A stretch of 64,000 nt of DNA, taken from the NCBI RefSeq assembly GCF_051020955.1, contig NC_135013.1, positions 45,265,087 through 45,329,086 of the forward strand, given 5' to 3'. Position 1 is the first letter of the stretch. The number at the start of each line of letters is the position of its first letter. Source of the DNA: Megalopta genalis. Taxonomy: Eukaryota > Arthropoda > Insecta > Hymenoptera > Halictidae. Position numbers and translations under genes: made by a program. Shown in pieces: positions 22,570 through 34,771 of this stretch. The notes below the pieces were generated by a model, which saw only the letters and a program-made list of their open reading frames with translations, was not told the DNA's origin and did no database searches.

Positions 22570-23242
22570 CAGTTCATTTGTACAAGTGTTTGTACACCTT
22601 TTAAAACGCAATAACTTTTTGAGAACTGAAATAAATAACTTGAATATTTTTTAGATAACAGAGGGACTAGTCTACTAGACGATGACTAGAAAGCTGTTCT
22701 TTTAATTTTGCCATTACTTGGAATGAAAAGAAAAAATTAAAAACCCTCGTTCTTTAACTTTTGTATATCTGAGCCTATAACGAAAATTTAAAAAATGTCT
22801 TTCGTAGATCTCAGTAACTTATCTCATGTTGAAAATTTTATCAAAATCGGTTCACTTTGTTATAAGTTACAATAAATTGAAGATCGCAAAAATTGCAGTT
22901 TTATTACGATTTTGACCAAAAACTGTAAAAAATCTGTAGTTTTTAAAATCCTTCAATACCTGTATCTCGGCTCTGATTTAACCGATTTCGATGAAATTTT
23001 CAGCATGCATATAACTTACCGAAATCTACAAAAGGCATTTTTCAAATTTTCGTTATAAGCTCAGATAAAAAAGTTAAAAAACGAGGGTTTTTAATATTTT
23101 CTTTTCATTCCAAGTAATGGTAAAATTAAAAAAAGTTTTTTAGCCATCATCTAGTAGACTGTCATCTAAAAAGAATTCAAGTCATTTAGTTCAGTTCTCA
23201 AAAAGTTATTGCGTTTTAAAAGGTGTACAAACACTTTTGTTG
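22570..23242. mobile_element. Palindromic family C element, copy 3
   Basis: A long inverted repeat: AAGTGTTTGTACACCTTTTA near the left end mirrors TAAAAGGTGTACAAACACTT near the right, and CCCTCGTTCTTTAACTTTTG mirrors the region of AAAAAGTTAAAAAACGAGGG. The interior also folds (GATCTCAGTAACTTAT with TAACTTACCGAAATCTAC). No coding sequence. It truncates the DUF4817 fragment. Confidence 0.75.
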
Positions 23243-23244
23243 CA

Positions 23245-25085
23245 ATTTTCTTTGAAGGATGGCATTAACTGTTAAGTATTTAAGTTATTAAGTGTTAAAT
23301 ATTGAATATTTAACATGAAGTCATACAAGAAATATTTCTACGAACAAATGAAGCATCTATCGTCATAACTCCAAGTGTATTTGCAGTGTAAAATATCTTC
23401 GTCAATAATATATAAAGGTAAATGCAAATAATAAAACTGTTTAAGTATAAATCAAATGTTATTGCAAAATGTATTGTGTTTTTTTTAAGAGACAGAGGAT
23501 ACAACATTTCAAATTTAATCCAGGAAGGTGTTCAATCGTCTCAAAATAATCAGGATATTTCTTCGATTATACCTATCATCATCTTTACAGTTCGAAGTAT
23601 CAAAAACCTTTCCTTACATGTAGATGTTACTTAAATATGATAAAAAAATCGACGATATTTCAGACACGTGTTAACAAAATAATAAATGCTCCCTTTTACC
23701 GAAAATTCATACGAATGTTTAATAGACAATGCAATAAATTGCATGCAGAATGCTATTTTTCATTTATGATGTACGAGCAAATAATTCTTTCAAACGTTAC
23801 GAATTTGATCGAATATCTTCTGCCAGGGATACCGTCGATGGTGGTAGATAATACTTTCATTTTATTTGTTCATTTATTTATTAACATTTATGTTGTTTAT
23901 GTACATTAACAGTAATAGTACATACGAAGATTCTAGTTTCACGGATAGAAATTGAATGTGGAACAACGAAATAACATGTATATTTATATGATATTATTAA
24001 TTCAAAATATTTCTTTTGCATGCAAATATAAATGTAAGAACGTAATGTTATTCCATTCGTTCTGCTTGCGCCCGTTTGTGGAATACCTTAAATCTCGTAC
24101 GAGATTTCCAAGAGAGCGTATATTGTAATCTTTAGATATACGGAAAGTGGGTAGACGTTAGCGGACATTCCGGAAAATCCTTGGACAGTCAGGGAGAGTT
24201 TACATCATATCAGAAGATTTGAGATGGTTTTAAAACAGTTCTCGGAACTCTTCCAGAGCCTGACGGAGTTATATAGTGGCTGGGAAAATCTCTAGGTAGC
24301 TTGTCAAGAAATCTTATCCACTTCGACGAAAAAAAAATATACAACAGGCATCGGACTTATGGTGGTCTGTCGGTTTTAGCGAAAGACGATTTTGTAATGT
24401 TTATAAAACAAAAGAAAGTTTTTGACATTTTTATAGTAGCTCTAAAATCTTATGCTCGTAGAAGTCCTGTTTTTTATTGGAAAAATTTTGAATCGAGTGC
24501 TTTTTTAACATCCTCAAAGCAAGAAATTTCTGTTGAAAAAAGAAACAACATTCCAAATGACTGAATATTCTTATTTTAACGCGCGAAGTGCCGGAAATAA
24601 ATCCTAAAAATTTAGACAAAATCTAAGTCATTTGATTAATGAAACTGAAACTGGAAAGTTATAATTTATCATAGTGGATGGGATTTTAACGTTTTTGCAT
24701 CCCAAATAGCTAAGGAAAATTCAGTTTATTCGAATATATTATAATGAAAACGAATTTTGAAAATTAATCGAAAATTGACACTCAGCACATATTAATATTA
24801 ATACTACAAAAAGTTATATAGTTATTTATGTGGTTATAATTGAATATTTGTTATTAAAATTAAAGCAATTAGTATTTAACAGCATGAAGAGTAACCTTCA
24901 CATAACATTATAAATCAATATGCTTTTGTTTAAACGTTGTAAAGAGGCTTGTAATATCTGATTAGTATTATTTTATAAAACATTTCTGAAACGAAAGCTG
25001 AAACAATTTAGTCTATGCGACACGTTATATTATGTGATATTATTATTAAACTCAATGCTATACCTACCGAGCTTGAAAAATGAAT
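23245..25085. other. No supported gene (1.8 kb)
   Basis: AT-rich DNA with three short frames (70, 90 and 87 codons at 23422, 23637 and 24301). The last contains IHFDEKKIYNRHRTYGG, faintly transposase-like but too little to name. Confidence 0.35.
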
Positions 25086-25089
25086 GACA

Positions 25090-25403
25090 AACGTGACAAA
25101 AATGACGAACAATTAATCGACGACTAACGATTGAATTACTACTGTTAATTGTCAATCGTAATTGACGATTGCATTCATTTTAATCATTAATGGCAATTAA
25201 CCATTGAAATATTACACTTAAATGTTGATCGCAATTTCCACCTCCCAGTTCGAAAATGTAATAGAAATACAATAATAAAAACGATTAATTTCATCGAGCG
25301 ATTAATTCAATAGTCGACTTTTTAACGATGAATGTCATTAATCGTTTTCATCGATCATTTAACCGAATCAAAAATTTTAATCAATCGATGCCGAACACTG
25401 GTC
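25090..25403. repeat. ATTAATCG/CGATTAAT-rich element, possible hAT-like end
   Basis: Repeated inverted words (CGATTAAT, ATTAATCG, GACGATTG, TTAATCGTTTTCATCG) fill about 300 bp. The right edge ATCGATGCCGAACACTG reads as CAGTGTTCGGCATCGAT on the other strand, resembling a hAT-type terminus. The left terminus is not clear. Confidence 0.4.
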
Positions 25404-25864
25404 GCTTTATGATAATAACGAGATTGAATGTATCTAGACTTTTTACAATGTAAACTTGAATAAAGTAATTTATTAATTATCATTTTTTAAAAAAGAGTCT
25501 CAATTTAAAAATGAATAATCCAAGACCGATCATTTTAATCGGCATGGTAGTTATAAGATTAATGTTTTATTTTCTCATTGTTCTTTTTCAATTTTTTTCA
25601 TCGGTTATTTCAATGTTGCAAGAAAAACTGAAGAGAATCAGTATCTGATTTTACAGCGTAAACCGTAAACGATTCATTTTTGTACATTATGAATTCCTTG
25701 AAAATTTCATCGTGTACATTGTATTAAATTCCGCGATAACGTTGTCGAATAGAGTATGAAACAAGAAGTAGTGAACTCTATTCCGAAACTCTTACTCTTG
25801 TGTGAATTACGTTGCTAATCTCACCTCTATCGTTGAGAAGTTTTAATTGAAATGTTTCAAGCAG

Positions 25865-26578
25865 CTCATGAAATTGCAGCGTATAGTACTCGCCGAGAAG
25901 AACACAAGTCTCATAGGATCCATGGATCTCAAGTCAACCTTTTACATAAAAAAACAGTGTTCAAAGTGAGATATAAAAATGATATAGGGTGTCCCCAAAA
26001 TCGTGGTACAACAGTCAGGAAAGTGATTCTAGATGCAAAAATAAGTCGAAAAGGGAGAATAACATTTTTCCATTTAAGGCTCCGTTTTTCGAGAAAAATT
26101 GGGTTGAAAAATAATACTATCGAATAAGGAATCGGCGCGTCTGGTCATGGCATGCTTATTCTACTTTTTGCGATACTAGAAGCCACTCGAACTTCTATCT
26201 TCAAACTCAGTTTTCTCAAAAACGAAAACTTAAGTGAAAAAATGTTACTGTTTTTTTTCGACTTATTTTTGCATGTAGGACAGCTAACCGGCATGTTGGA
26301 CCATGGTTTTTGGGAGCGGAAGTCATGACATATAATTTTTATATCTCGTCTTTAACATCGTTTTTTATGTAATGGATTGACTTGAGAGCCATGTTTCCTT
26401 ATCAGACCTTTGTTCCTCTCGACGAGCACTATACGTTGCAATAAAAAAAACTTTAACCATTTGACCTTAATTTTCAAGGTCAAGGACTATTTTGCGGTCC
26501 ATTCCTAGCAGATATCTATCGATCCAGAAATGCAGACTCACGTTATGGTCGTCGTGACATATAATTTTTAAACATACA
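25865..26578. repeat. Dispersed foldback repeat, family A copy 2
   Basis: Diverged copy of 77-712 in the same order and orientation, including GGGTGTCCCCAAAAT, AAAAATAAGTCG, AGGCTCCGTTTTTCGAGAAA and TGACATATAATTTTT twice. The arms AAAAATAAGTCGAAAA and TTTTCGACTTATTTTTGC are complementary. The 91-codon frame at 25852-26127 overlaps it and is not a gene. Confidence 0.65.
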
Positions 26579-26584
26579 AACTTA

Positions 26585-27175
26585 TGTACATCAAATTATT
26601 ATGAGTACGTCCAAAGTACCTTCAAAATTCTTATCACTCATTTGAAGCTTCATCAAGAATAGAATTAACAATATGGTTCCAGTAATAGCCTTTTTATTAT
26701 AATGGTTCAAACTTATTGTTTACATGTGTCAAATGTTACATATATATGTCAAATCATAATGCTTCAATATTTACTTGTATTTCTAGATCACGATGCCAAT
26801 ACTATCTAACGGTTCACATCATTATTAAAACAAACACAATCTCGTTGCAAACACAGACCTCATCGCTAACAATATTCTTCTGTAAAAACATTTTAACCAA
26901 TAAAAATATAATATCATTACAAAACAGCCTAATGCGTCAAAAAATTGATAACAATGGGTGTCCATAGTCTGCTGTTCATCTCTCTCCGTTTTGCTTATTT
27001 CTCTTCTTCTTCATCTTGAGCTAACTAGCCATCTTTCCTTTCATTATTCTCAACTCATTTACTTACTTCTTTCTTTCTTTTGCTTTAATTTCCGGAGAAC
27101 AGGTTGTTTATAATCTCGTGTACCAAACCACAGGTGTCGGTTTAGTGTCACTTTTTTTATAATGTAACTTTCTGC
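26585..27175. other. No recognised gene; pyrimidine-rich tract
   Basis: AT-rich, with a T/C-rich strand at 26985-27095. Nothing coding is supported. Confidence 0.4.
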
Positions 27176-27180
27176 ATGTA

Positions 27181-27703
27181 CACTCTTCTGCAAAAGTATT
27201 ATTAGGACACCTATACTGATTTAGTATACATTGTAATTTCACATTCAATTTAGGTAATATTTTATGTTTAATATTAAGTTAAGTGGCATCGTATTGTCGG
27301 AAGTACGCATTAAGTTAGAATTGTTTGTTACTTATGCAATAATTGTTTTATTGCATTTTGTTCAGTGAAAATGTAGGCTGAGTTCATTTCGTACGACATG
27401 ATTTCGAAATATGTATGTGGAACAACATGCATGGAACCAAATAGGATCAGAAATAGTAGACAAACTAATAAAACGGATACCGAAGTTAGCCCAAGAAGTA
27501 ACTGAAAAACGCGGTGAATATATCGACGAAAAGAATATTTTCTTTTCTTTTATAAGATTGACTTTATGTTTATTATATATATTTATATACATATTACAGT
27601 TACCTACAATTAACTTTGAAATAAATTGAAGAAATTATAACAATTTCCTGCCGGTTTTTTTTTTAATTTTCTGTGAATATCCTAATACTTTTGGTGAGGA
27701 GTG
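27181..27703 (+). mobile_element. Internally deleted Tc1-like element
   Basis: Inverted ends CACTCTTCTGCAAAAGTATT and the complement of AATACTTTTGGTGAGGAGTG lie between TA dinucleotides (27179-27180 and 27704-27705). Inside remains only the C-terminal tail of a Tc1-like transposase (WNQIGSEIVDKLIKRIPKLA, then the position of the usual Lys/Gly tail, EKRGEYIDEK), at about 27429-27534. This is a non-autonomous deletion form, 523 bp. A second remnant is at 6421-6761. Confidence 0.8.
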
Positions 27704-27909
27704 TATATAGATTGTGAAACGTTATACTTACCATCAGAAAAATATTTCCATATAGAGAAACATTACGTGCTGAATAAATTTTAAATATGTATAAGTTAAC
27801 TCGAAGTTATTTGACCTCCAAATCTCCACAATTTCATTAAATTAGGATATTTCATAAATAAGAAAAACTGTCTTTCAAGCATATTTTTCCGTATCACATT
27901 TACATGTTT

Positions 27910-28561
27910 CGAATTATGACATGATAATTGTCAATAGCACTTCATTGTCATCATTTGAGTGGAAAGATGTTAATATATTAAAAATTGTACATTTCCAAGT
28001 TTTGTCATGTTATTATTTCAATTTCGAGATAACTTCTCACTTTCAAACGAATTTACAGGTATCCTTGGCTCATAATACATTTAGTAAAGAAAAAGTAGGA
28101 CTTCTATAATTTTATTTGAACGCAATTTATGCTACAGCAGCACAATTTATTAGTTAATTATGTTGACGTGTTCGTTTTGGAGATTAACTCTTGAAAGCTC
28201 TTGACTATTTCATGACAGCCATAGCCAGATCCATTCAAATCCTCACGTATCAATTACTTATACATATTTTTCAACTTTTACTTTTTTAGAGAAACTCCTA
28301 CTCGTATTAAGCAGTTTTACCTGAATTTTTATTATTCCTTTGCACTTTCTTTTTATCTTTAACATTAGAACTACCAAACAAGTCAAAAAAGTGACTAGTT
28401 TTTTAATTTTTATTTTATATATATATATATATAAAATAAAAATTAAAAATTGAAATAATAACATGACAAAACTTGGAAATGTAAAATTTTTAATATATTA
28501 ACATCTTTACCCTCAAATGATGACAATGAAGCGCTATTGACAATTATCATGTCATAATTCG
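27910..28561. repeat. Inverted repeat pair, 113-bp arms
   Basis: The left arm 27910-28022 (GAATTATGACATGATAATTG to GTTATTATTTCAATTT) is almost exactly the inverse of the right arm 28449-28561. The spacer of about 425 bp holds the first arm of the next repeat pair. Only a few mismatches are seen, so the duplication is fairly young. Confidence 0.8.
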
Positions 28562-29306
28562 AATATATATATATATATATAAAATATATAAAATATAAAA
28601 AATATATATATAAAATATATATATTATATTCCTGATATTATAAAAATTTTCCTATGAGAAACTTTTAGATGAAAAAAAAAAAATTTCTTTATTCAAGCAT
28701 TTATTATGATAGAAATCGTATGAAGTTTAAATAAATCCAATCTTGCCACCTAGAACGATTTATTTGATTGAATATTAATTTTCATTCGTTCAGCATTTTC
28801 TTAAACTTTTCCATAAGCTGTACAGAAAATTTCGTGAATACAGTATGAAATAGTTCAAATCATTTTTGTGGTATTTCAAGAACTATCGTCGTTTACATGT
28901 TTAATTTTTATAAATAAACAATTGTTTGATTTTAAACATGAAAAGATTAATGCATCTTATTCGATGAGTATAAAGTTAATTATGATTGAAAATAAAGTAA
29001 AAACAAGGTAAATATCAACCCCATAGTAATTGGAGTCACTACCCTATTATGTCTTTCCGCTGTGTGGTTGTAGTAACGCTGTACTGGTTTTCTACGCTCA
29101 CTATGTTTGCTGTTAACTGAGTAGAATTTCGATGAAACGTTTATGGGTCGAAAAGGACCCATCAGCCGCCACCCAGTGGTTAAATAATAATATCAGGAAT
29201 TATAAAATAAAAATTAAAAAACTAGTCATTTTGACTTGTTTGGTAGTTCTAATGTTAAAAATAAAAATAAAATGCAAAGGAATAATAAAAATTCAGGTAA
29301 AACTGC
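28311..29306. repeat. Inverted repeat pair overlapping the previous one
   Basis: 28311-28448 (GCAGTTTTACCTGAATTTTT to ACTAGTTTTTTAATTTTTAT) is inverted at 29199-29306. The AT microsatellite at 28412-28440 and AT-rich DNA at 28562-28630 lie between. Together with 27910-28561 it gives interlocked hairpins. Confidence 0.75.
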
Positions 29307-29430
29307 TGTGTGGGTGTAGTAACGCTGTACTGGTTTTTTACGCTCACTATGTTTGCTGTTAACTCAGTAGAATTTCGATGAAACGTTTATGGGTCGAAAA
29401 GGACCCATCAGCCGTCACCCAGTGGTTAAA
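29059..29430. repeat. 126-bp direct repeat pair
   Basis: 29059-29184 and 29305-29430 are near-identical direct copies (GCTGTGTGG, AACGCTGTACTGGTTTT, ATTTCGATGAAACG, CCCAGTGGTTAAA). Each contains a stem GATGGGTCCTTTTCGACCCAT in inverse sense and ends in TTAA. The separating 120 bp are the second arm of the preceding inverted pair. Confidence 0.8.
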
Positions 29431-29434
29431 AGAT

Positions 29435-30180
29435 GAATATAACCGTATACGGTTTACGTGTTAAGAAATTCCGCGGACGTTGCGAATTGCCGACAATGGT
29501 TAGTCGAGCAACAACCGGGAGAGTAGAACACGATACACGACAATTTCAAGGATAGTCGAAAGCAAACCACACATTATACAGGAGAACGAGGTTATGGCCG
29601 TTAGGTGTGTATGTGAACTCGGATGGAACGCTTTAGATGCCAATTGCTTCTGCCTAACGTACCGATAGCTAGATGTTCCATCTTCATACCGAAGGTGTTT
29701 TAGAAGTGGAAAACTTTTCCACCGTATTTTGCTGCTGGTACCGAGAGAACAGTATCGTAAAAGAGGCGGTCTGAAACGCGGCATTTATTTTATGGCGTAT
29801 TAAGGCTCTTGATCGATCCAAGAGAGTGACACTATATCGTTCGACGGTTTCACAGCATCGACACGCATTGAATACTAATTGTTTGTTCTAATTTAAACCG
29901 TAGAAATATCGTTCGTCCAACTTAATCGATTCAATTATATTTTTTATACATTCTGATCTTGATTATGATTAACTTTTGAGGTACGGCTGAATTCTGCGCG
30001 AGTCTATTTCCCTGAACGACAGCTTCTGATATGTACTGTATAGAGTCTGATACTGTGTGTATTCCGTCTGAATATTGTTAACACTGTTGTAAATCGATGT
30101 GAAGACAAAAAAAATGTGAAACAATGCATAGGAAGATGATTATTTCATTCAAACGGAGAGCGAGTAAGCTACTAGAGCGA
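29435..30180. other. No supported gene; CpG-containing unique DNA
   Basis: Balanced-composition DNA to about 29830, open on the minus strand for 94 codons at 29500-29784 without a recognised domain, then AT-rich. Confidence 0.35.
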
Positions 30181-30187
30181 GCCACTA

Positions 30188-30552
30188 CAGGGTGTCCCAA
30201 AAATGTCTCGCAATCCGAACGTGGCGGGTTCCTCAGTTCATCTGAAGCAACTTTTTCCTTCACAAAAATTTTCTCCGAGGCACCGTTAACGAGTTATTAA
30301 CGAAAAACAGTGATCAATGAGAGGCGAGCTCAGTTGGCGCGAGGCGACCGAGCCAATGAGTGGAACTGGGCTTCGTGCTCTGGTTGGCAGGGCCGCCTCG
30401 CGTCAGCCGTACTCGATTCTTATTGGTCACTGTTTTTCATTAATAACTCGTTAACGGTGCCTCGGAGAAAATTTTTGTAAAGGAAGAAGCTGCTTCAAAT
30501 GATCCGAGGAACCCGCCATTTCCGGATTGCGAGACATTTTTGGGACACCCGG
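30188..30552. mobile_element. CAGGGTGTCCC MITE, family F, complete copy
   Basis: Inverted ends C(A/C)GGGTGTCCCAAAAATG followed by TCTCGCAATCCG, between TA dinucleotides (30186-30187 and 30553-30554). About 130 bp at each side are complementary and share GAAAAACAGTGA, AACGAGTTATTAACG and TCCGAGGCACCG in inverse. The centre is GC-rich. There is no transposase. The target site, once the element is removed, is the palindrome CCAC-TA-TAGTGG. Confidence 0.85.
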
Positions 30553-30554
30553 TA

Positions 30555-30671
30555 TAGTGGCGCGTCGTTCAGAGAGATGACATCCGTGAAAGCCACTGTA
30601 GTGGCGCGTCGTTCTGAAAGATGATATCCGCGAAAGCCACTATAGTGGCGCGTCGTGCCTAAGAGGTTAAT
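30555..30671 (-). repeat. Palindromic tandem units at a TTAA-type terminus
   Basis: Two and a half units of about 44 bp (TAGTGGCGCGTCGTTC, GATGA(C/T)ATCCG, GAAAGCCACT) meet at GCCACT(G/A)TAGTGGC palindromes at 30591 and 30636. The right edge reads TTAACCTCTTAGGCACGACG on the minus strand, like a piggyBac-type end. The far end on the left was separated by the family F insertion and is not identified. Confidence 0.6.
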
Positions 30672-31656
30672 AATCGTAATAGATAAATCGTACACATCTG
30701 CATTGTACTGTATACACATTGTATATAATTTTTTTACATATAAATTTTGCGGAGTTTTTTTATGAAATTCATTGTAGACAACTAGACAGTTTTAAGCACC
30801 TGGGTAAATATTGCCGAATTTTTTAGTAAAATAACAAAACACTATTCGATGTATTGTCACGCAACGAATTGAACGATATTTCAGGGGTTAATTCTGCACC
30901 ATAAAACAATACAAGTATTCGTGCAAAGGAATATTCTAATCGACTTACCCTACTTGCGCGATTTAAAAATGTCTCGTTTCATTAATTCTTTCAACAGGCA
31001 AAAATGGAATTTTTTTCTGATACTAAACAGCATTACAAATAACCGATATGTGTTACCTTATATTATAAAATTGACAAAATTGAATTTATCTAGATTGCAT
31101 ATAATTTTAATTGTCATCTTCTAATTAATTATAATTATAATTAATCAAAAGACGACACATACAATTTTAAGCGAATTTGTCGGAATGTTCGTACACAGAA
31201 ATAAATTTAGACTAAAATTTTTTCATTGTAGAGATCGATTTTAACTTGTTAAATGCTAAAAACATTTAGAAATGAATATTTACATTATCCACTCGAACGT
31301 TTCTTTAAATTATCCAAACTTTGTTGAACGAAAACTTTGCAAAGTAGTAATTCTATGTTGTTATTAAAATGAAATTTTATTTATTTAAAAATTTATTATT
31401 CATGTATATTATCGAAATAAAATTTAATGTATGTTGTTAAAATAAAATTTAATTTAATGCTCTGGCCAAAAGATTGTTCAATTTGGTCTAGCAAGTTCTA
31501 AATCAAGTTGTATTAAAAATGATATCTTCTTTAACGTATCCGAGCAGCCACTTTCAACTAATGTATACAGTCCATTATGAAAGCTTTGTTGCTTCAACAT
31601 TACTATTAACACACATCAGTACGAATCCATGAAAGTGTTGCAGTATATTCTATTAC
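30672..31656. other. No recognised gene (1 kb)
   Basis: AT-rich DNA; nothing with gene structure. Confidence 0.4.

Positions 31657-31733
<77 letters not shown>
31657..31733. repeat. (CT)n microsatellite
   Basis: About 75 bp of almost pure CT dinucleotides. It produces an artificial Leu-Ser frame at 31629-31820 that is not a gene. Confidence 0.95.
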
Positions 31734-31734
<1 letters not shown>

Positions 31735-31738
<4 letters not shown>

Positions 31739-33690
31739 TCATATTTCATACACGCTACCGAAGCTATCTTCGTACACGCGATGTGTATCTTATCTTTGCT
31801 ACGGTATTTCATTTCGTTAGGATCACCTTGTATTCACAGTACATTTCGTTCTGCTAACTCCATTTACTCGTCCCTTCGTTCTCATTGATTGACTGCTCTG
31901 GACACTAATTCTATTCTTGACAGCTTCCTTTCGACTAAAATTTAGTCGAACAAATAATATCGTCATATTCGTCGCAGGAATATTTGCAGTCCGAGGTGCG
32001 CACTTCGTTGCGATTTTATCAAATAATCTATTTAATAAATTCTTCTTTCGAGGATGCTAAAAGCTAACTGCGAATGCGTTCGAGTAAATTCAGAAATCAG
32101 AAAAGGAATATATGTTATTACTAATATAATTATTATCGAAAACGTTAAATGATAAAGTGCAACTGTGAGATTCAATGTAATTTGTATAATGAATATTCAA
32201 AATCTGTGATCTTTTGGCTAATAATGTATAATTTAATTCTGTAGAACGTTTTCCAAGTACGAACGCAAATGAAATTGCATAATATCTGTTTTAAGTAATT
32301 CACGTATTTAATGTTAATACGACAATGTAAGAAAATACTCTCTAGAGAAGGGTGTACGTATAAAAGCGAATCTTATTTGTACTATACGATTATACGGTAA
32401 CTGTGGTAAATTGTTAATTTGGTATAATTGAATAATCGAAAGATGTGAGAGGCGATTCAAATTGTTATGTATCAAAATACTATGTGCGAAATTAGTGTAG
32501 AAATTGTTTATATTTTAATACCATCTTTAAAAAATTGATAATATATTATCATCAATAGTAATCTAAGATAAAAGAATTTATACCCAGTATAATTAATATC
32601 GGGAAGTTTTTAATATACCTATATTAAGATACCTATATGAAAATCTTTCGAAATTAATTTTGAAAAGAGGCTACAACTTTTCAACTCCGCAAGAATTGTC
32701 GAGGTTACTTCGTCAGAATCACGAAGCATCTTGGACGTTAAATCAAGGATGGCACTTAACCTCAGGAATAGCGTTAAAGTGGATTTCATGGTGAAATCAA
32801 TAGGGAATGGTCGATGTTGGGCAGGAACGCTGATAGCTGTAGGGGCGGAAGGCCGAACTCCGTCGAGCATCATTACCTGCCATTAGTTCATTGATTCACT
32901 GTGAAGTTTTCGCATAGTTGTTGGGTTTCAATGATCATCTGACCTGTCAGCTTGTGTACCGTTTCCTTTTTGTCACCGTGCAAACAATGCAGACGCCTAA
33001 ACGTGCCCTCTGATTTGTCCGAAATAATACAAAGCATAATACAAAGTGAAACAGTTCAACCATTATTTTTGCACCAACTTAATAAATAATTACATTGCGG
33101 ATTTTTATGGTGAAAAATTGTCTGCATTAATTTCAAGATGTAGAAATTACGACGACATCTATATCTTCCATTAATTATTATTTTATTGTGTTGAAAAAAA
33201 TGCAGCAGTATTTTGGAATTTTTCAAATGTGTTTCTACTGTTTTGAATTTGATCTACTCATTTTCTTCATAAATGCATAAAATCTTCAGTCTAAAATAAA
33301 GGCACAGTGGTTACATATATTACGAATTGCTATTTATTTTTTGTTCGCAATTTTATTTTCCTTCTTCAATACAAAGAAAATGTAAAGAAAAATGCAATTA
33401 TATCGGATCTTATTAAATTGCGAATTTCACAATTTTTTTTAAGGACATTATATGCTCTAAACGATTATTATAGTTCAGCAGTTTAACGAAGTCTGTCATA
33501 CGCAACATACCAGCATCCAAAATTAATATTTCAATTAAAACATATAATTATGTCACGCGTACAAGTGTAACCCGGTAATGAACGAGATAAAATGCATTCG
33601 TATACCTGGTTCTGTTATATTTTCTCTGATTTGACAATAAAAATGAAGCTTCTGCTTTAAATGAGGACTTGGATGGTTGAAAATCGAAAA
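31735..33690. other. No firmly supported gene (2 kb)
   Basis: AT-rich with a moderately balanced block at 32640-32960. That block holds an 84-codon minus frame (32619-32873) of fairly protein-like composition (STLTLFLRLSAILDL, SDEVTSTILAELKS). It has no recognised domain or clear splice sites, so I do not call it a gene. Confidence 0.35.
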
Positions 33691-33695
33691 TGAAA

Positions 33696-33921
33696 ATTCG
33701 AAGGTCCAACTGACGTAAGCGCACGTCAATGTGTCAGAAAACTTGCAGGAAAACCCAATGGAGGAGTCTCGGCAATTTCTAAAGACTTCAAACATTCCAA
33801 CGAAGCTAGGGCGAATAAAATCAAAAAACAACGTTCCTGTATAGTAACGCGGAACTCGATGTACGTCAGAGAAAATTGTAACACGTATTGCAAGACCGTT
33901 ATCGAAATAACTGGATATTGA
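33696..33921 (+). CDS. Possible exon fragment (about 75 codons, no ATG)
   Basis: A plus-strand frame stays open from after a stop near 33695 to TGA near 33919. The composition is protein-like (SARQCVRKLAGKPNGGVSA, then ISKDFKHSNEARANKIKK and YVRENCNTYCKTVIEI). There is no start codon near its 5' side, so it would have to be an internal or terminal exon. No family is recognised and overlapping minus frames exist. Weak. Confidence 0.18.
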
Positions 33922-33924
33922 GTT

Positions 33925-34380
33925 TCCACGTTCATCGAATTTCTACCATACAGGTTACTTTCAGTAATCATTGTAACAAACGTTTTTCTGAAAAAAGATC
34001 ACAAATTGAACAGCAATCGAAAATGGTTTTTATTAATCGTGACTAAAGTTTACGCTTAACAAGGAACACGTTACAATTCAAGCAACGCGCATCTATCCAA
34101 ATCTAAAAACCTGAGATCAACATATCATACATCTGTTATGCTACAATGTTACACACACCAGAATACGACATTCCGTTTAAAACGATGATAATCTTGAAAT
34201 TTTGAAAAGCGTGGCCTTGAGAAAAATGCTCCTACTATCCGAATCTGCTCCTAATCCGATCCTGTGACTCAAACGTTTTCTTTTCGATACATTTCCTTGT
34301 AGATTTACACTGTGAATTTTTCCCTATTAAATTTAATATGAATTTATATATTGCGACGTTGCAATATTTGCAGCATCCCT
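33925..34380. other. No recognised gene
   Basis: AT-rich DNA with no supported feature. Confidence 0.4.
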
Positions 34381-34542
34381 CCCATCGATGCGTAAGAGCT
34401 AGGTTCGCAAGATTGGAACGAATTGCCCACAGATCGCGCCTCGGCTAACTTCCACACGTACGAGCGCTTTCCCTGGGACGTCTGTAAGAAAAGTAAGCAA
34501 CCGTACTAATCAAATTGTGCGTCACATCGGCGAAATTACAGG

Positions 34543-34771
34543 ACCGTGCATCGGGCCGAAAAGGCCCAAGCATGAGAAAGCTCGATTCCCAGTCGACACG
34601 AAATCTAACGAAAAGAACGCCGTCTCGACTCGGAGATCCGTCGTAGCTCTCCTCGAGGGAGAACCACCACCGTCAGGAACATTCTCACCCGGGACGAACA
34701 ACCGGAAGACGACGATCGGAGACAACGTACCTCAACCGGACACTGTTAAACTCGTCCCGTGCGAGGAATGA
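34543..34771 (+). CDS. Possible terminal exon ending at 34771
   Basis: After a plausible splice acceptor (GAAATTACAG, ending at about 34542) the plus frame is open for some 75 codons to a TGA at 34769-34771. The text is hydrophilic (KRPKHEKARFPVDTKSNEK, RRSVVALLEGEPPPSG, VPQPDTVKLVPCEE). The last codons and the 3' flank were then duplicated in tandem (34748-35329). The minus strand is also open over much of this region and offers its own acceptor (TTTTCTTACAG near 34480), so strand is uncertain. No family recognised. Confidence 0.2.

Noticed and set aside
24301..24564. 87-codon plus frame with IHFDEKKIYNRHRTYGG
   Set aside because: Faint similarity to transposase DEK-type blocks only. No second motif, no termini and no frame continuity upstream.
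31629..31820. Leu-Ser-rich 63-codon frame
   Set aside because: Translation of a (CT)n microsatellite.
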